DNA of 26,316 bases from JBBIVP01 sp037439705 [NCBI: bacterium] (GTDB lineage: Bacteria > JBBIVP01). The position numbers were made by a program, and so were the translations under genes. Numbering within the stretch: the first letter of the stretch is position 1; every line of letters starts with the position of its first letter. Positions 24,887-26,316 of the stretch are shown one piece after another. The DNA lies in assembly GCA_037439705.1 (NCBI GenBank), contig JBBIVP010000006.1, positions 1-26,316 of the forward strand, given 5' to 3'. The notes under the pieces were generated by a model, which was not told the origin of the DNA, searched no databases, and saw only the letters and a list, made by a program, of their open reading frames with translations.

Positions 24887-24914
24887 AATATAATCATTTT
24901 TTTTGATAAATCAA
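24887..24914 (-). promoter_or_regulatory. Promoter of groES-groEL
   Basis: On the - strand, TTGATT (24909-24914), 16-base spacer and TATATT (24887-24892) lie between the larB stop and groES. No HrcA-binding CIRCE repeat (TTAGCACTC-N9-GAGTGCTAA) is present near it, so heat regulation, if any, uses another signal. Confidence 0.5.
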
Positions 24915-24920
24915 GAATTA

Positions 24921-25661
24921 TTAAAGCCTGTTTATGAGAGATGCTGTATAGGCTGCTCCAAAGCCATTATCTATGTTGACCACAACAACATTTGGAGAGC
25001 ATGAATTGAGCATTCCTAAAAGTGCAGCAATTCCCCCTGTTCCAGTCCCGTATCCTCTGCTTGTCGGAACTGCTATAACCGGTTTATCAACAAGTCCTCC
25101 AACCACTGATGGTAAAGCCCCTTCCATTCCTGCCACTACAATCAGGACCCTCGCTGAACGAATTTTTTCGTAATGTGAGAAGAGCCTGTGAATTCCGGCA
25201 ACGCCCACATCGGTGATTTTTTCTACCCTGTTTCCCATCACCTTTGCAGTAATATATGCTTCCTCCACCACCTGTATATCACTTGCTCCTGCGGAAATTA
25301 TAAGTATTTTTCCTTTTCCAGTTATCCTTTTTGAGGAATGTTTGTAAAAGCATCTTCCTTCTTTGCTGTAATTAAAATTTTTGAATATTCTCTTCAATTT
25401 CATTCCTGTTTCGGGGTCAACCCTGGTTACCAGCAGGTCAGGATATGTTTTTTCCATTTGAGAGATTGCCTTTTTCAGGTCCTCAAATTTTTTCCCTTCC
25501 CCCATTATAACTTCAGGAAAACCATGTCTTAAAGCCCTGTGCATATCAAGGGTAATATTTCCTTCGTTGAAAATGAAGAGTTTCTTTAAAATTTCAAGAA
25601 ACTTTTCTTCTGAAATTTTTCCGCTTTTGAGGTCTTTTATGAGTGCTTTTAGGTTTTTCAT
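24921..25661 (-). CDS. larB: Nickel-pincer cofactor biosynthesis protein LarB
   Basis: A 246-residue protein of the LarB family, which carboxylates and hydrolyses nicotinic acid adenine dinucleotide to start the nickel-pincer cofactor pathway. An N-terminal helical segment is followed by an AIR-carboxylase-like domain (about 115-246). It contains [50 protein letters not shown] and [12 protein letters not shown], all typical of LarB. A TTG at 25664 lies just before; I choose the ATG. larC lies 16 kb away on the + strand. groES-groEL follow on the same strand with their own promoter. The cofactor is known only for LarA-type racemases, and no LarA is in the window. Confidence 0.93.
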   Translation of the reverse strand: MKNLKALIKDLKSGKISEEKFLEILKKLFIFNEGNITLDMHRALRHGFPEVIMGEGKKFEDLKKAISQMEKTYPDLLVTRVDPETGMKLKRIFKNFNYSKEGRCFYKHSSKRITGKGKILIISAGASDIQVVEEAYITAKVMGNRVEKITDVGVAGIHRLFSHYEKIRSARVLIVVAGMEGALPSVVGGLVDKPVIAVPTSRGYGTGTGGIAALLGMLNSCSPNVVVVNIDNGFGAAYTASLINRL

Positions 25662-25681
25662 CAATTTAGTCTCTTGTTCAA

Positions 25682-25709
25682 AATTTACATGTCAAATTCC
25701 AAAAGTCAA
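25682..25709 (-). promoter_or_regulatory. Candidate larB promoter
   Basis: On the - strand, TTGACT (25704-25709), 16-base spacer, TAAATT (25682-25687). Transcription would begin near 25675, giving a leader of about 14 bases to the ATG (25661) with no Shine-Dalgarno site. Confidence 0.35.
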
Positions 25710-25715
25710 CTTTTG
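25700..25715. promoter_or_regulatory. Palindrome overlapping the larB -35 box
   Basis: CAAAAGT-CA-ACTTTTG has perfect 7-base arms with a 2-base centre and covers the candidate -35 box of larB, the position of a repressor site. It is A/T-rich and could also be chance. Confidence 0.3.
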
Positions 25716-25791
25716 ATTTTTTTGAATTAAATATTCTAAAAAAGGGGCTGTTTTTGTAGATTTTTTGAAAAACCAATCACCCCAAAAATAA

Positions 25792-25959
25792 ACCACCTCA
25801 TACAGGGTAATGACCAGGGAGAATGTATTTGCCATATTAAAGGACAAGGGAATAGACCCGACCAAATGTGCTGATGTAGCGTGTGAGGTTGAGTATGGAA
25901 GAATTCTTCAGGCGGACAAACTTGTTGTGGGTGAGTTGAGTTATGTTGAGGGGATATAA
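25792..25959 (+). pseudogene. Remnant of a LpoB/CsgG-like (PBP-activator type) domain gene
   Basis: The open stretch reads TTSYRVMTRENVFAILK, then KGIDPTKCADVACEVEYG and RILQADKLVVGEL, and ends at TAA 25957-25959; a stop lies just before it. This matches the domain found in TolB/CsgG/LpoB-like proteins of many delta-type bacteria. There the pattern is R-x-M-T-R-E-N, a D-x-x-K-C...C-x-V-E-x-G-R-x-x-x-A-D motif and V-x-G. Such domains are normally only the N-terminal or middle part of a longer secreted protein. Here neither signal peptide nor the rest is present. I read it as a fossil, although a 49-residue ORF from ATG 25810 cannot be ruled out. Confidence 0.5.
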
Positions 25960-25980
25960 TATTTGAGTTTGTGTTGCTCA

Positions 25981-26008
25981 TTTGGGGTCAGGTTTTGAAT
26001 TTTGACTT
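25981..26008 (+). repeat. GGGGTC-type dispersed repeat, copy 2
   Basis: It begins TTTGGGGTCAGGTTTTG and ends TTTTGACTT. It aligns to copy 1 (4943-4970) in the same orientation with one single-base gap, and both flank intergenic debris. It lies 21 bases after the coding remnant and 3 bases before a perfect palindrome. Confidence 0.45.
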
Positions 26009-26011
26009 CCG

Positions 26012-26028
26012 CAATGAAATTTTCATTG
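26012..26028. repeat. Perfect 17-base palindrome beside repeat copy 2
   Basis: CAATGAAA-T-TTTCATTG: 8-base arms, one-base centre. Together with the adjacent GGGGTC repeat it may form a REP-like unit, or it may be an operator. Confidence 0.4.
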
Positions 26029-26244
26029 ATTTTTGTGGCCAGAGTTCAAGCACGATATAAAGAATACTGGATTTTACACAGGAAACCAAAATCCACCCTG
26101 GTAAACATGTAGTTTGTTTGGGCTCAGGTCATTTAATATAACAAAGATAGACTGATGAATATTTTTCCTTTCACACCCTTTTGGATTACGACACAGCCTC
26201 TACGCTATTACAAGTTCACTGGAAAAAGTGAGTAAGAAACTTAT

Positions 26245-26271
26245 TTGATTTCTATTTTAAGAGATTATAAA
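26245..26271 (+). promoter_or_regulatory. Candidate promoter for the gene at the right edge
   Basis: TTGATT (26245-26250) and TATAAA (26266-26271) with a short 15-base spacer. The -10 box is 8 bases before the ATG at 26280, the same near-leaderless arrangement as at 12563 and 16649. Confidence 0.4.
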
Positions 26272-26279
26272 ATTTAGTT

Positions 26280-26316
26280 ATGAAGCCAGTTGAGGAAATA
26301 AAAGAGGAGATAAAGA
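26280..26316 (+). CDS. Start of an unidentified gene (3' partial)
   Basis: The ATG opens a frame reading MKPVEEIKEEIK that runs off the window. Twelve residues are too few to identify it. Its start is supported by the -10-like TATAAA just upstream. Confidence 0.35.
   Translation, partial: MKPVEEIKEEIK

Larger units (their letters stand above)
25662..26279. other. Intergenic region with gene remnant, repeat and palindromes
   Basis: About 618 bases with no intact gene between larB and the next + strand gene. It holds a possible larB promoter with a palindrome over its -35 box (25682-25715), a coding remnant (25792-25959), a GGGGTC-type repeat (25981-26008) and a perfect short palindrome (26012-26028). 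The stretch 26030-26240 shows nothing I can identify. Confidence 0.6.

Noticed and set aside
24867-24921. CIRCE (HrcA) operator upstream of groES
   Set aside because: No TTAGCACTC...GAGTGCTAA repeat is present; only a sigma70-like promoter is visible.
25736-25981. 81-residue minus-strand ORF in the larB upstream region
   Set aside because: It is Pro/His-rich with no recognisable motif and lies opposite the LpoB/CsgG-like remnant, which carries recognisable residues on the + strand.
1-26316. CRISPR array, phage genes or complete insertion sequence
   Set aside because: No regularly spaced direct repeats, no cas, integrase or transposase reading frames were found.

Overview
The window is a gene-dense, AT-rich stretch of a Gram-negative bacterium. 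Diderm markers are a predicted outer-membrane barrel, a PilF/Tgl-like pilus TPR protein, an O-antigen-ligase-type membrane protein and an outer-membrane-linked octaheme cytochrome. The gene set (TorD-type chaperone, multiheme cytochrome, nickel-pincer cofactor genes larB and larC, many radical SAM enzymes, an MshEN protein) points to an anaerobe of a Desulfobacterota-, Nitrospirota- or Acidobacteriota-like lineage. I cannot place it more precisely from sequence alone.

Layout. (1) 1-3203, + strand: a redox module of TorD-family chaperone (5' end outside the window), a 415-residue secreted beta-barrel, an eight-heme c-type cytochrome and moaA, tightly coupled; a molybdenum enzyme is expected just upstream. 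(2) 3269-4916: DUF1015 protein and ssb. (3) 4917-5211: spacer with a GGGGTC-type repeat, then tRNA-Gly(GCC). (4) 5224-9183: M19 dipeptidase, MshEN protein, larC, mtgA. (5) 9291-12508: ndk, rlmN, mtnP and a PfkB kinase, overlapping or abutting. (6) 12563-16603: acidic unknown protein, PilF/Tgl-like TPR protein, thiolase, folE, nrdR and a GNAT acyltransferase, with overlapping ends. (7) 16649-22780: PurM-like AIR-synthase-related protein, radical SAM protein, TatD-radical SAM fusion, O-antigen-ligase-like protein and a UDP-sugar pyrophosphorylase. (8) 22807-25661, - strand: larB, groES, groEL, convergent with block 7. (9) 25662-26279: about 600 bases with a gene fragment, a second GGGGTC-type repeat and palindromes, then the start of another gene at 26280.

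Two themes stand out. The GNAT / AIR-synthase-like / radical SAM trio at 16157-18621 matches three conserved members of the Nit1C (MSMEG_0567-0568 / Sll0786-0787) cluster linked elsewhere to nitrile and cyanide assimilation. Here they occur without the nitrilase, flavoprotein or other partners inside the window. Second, several transcription units appear to begin with a sigma70-type promoter whose -10 box lies only about 7-10 bases before the ATG, with no Shine-Dalgarno sequence. Other genes (the barrel gene, ssb, groES, groEL) have perfect AAGGAGGT sites. Leaderless and SD-led initiation therefore seem to coexist.

All functional calls come from reading motifs in the translated sequence. No database search was run.
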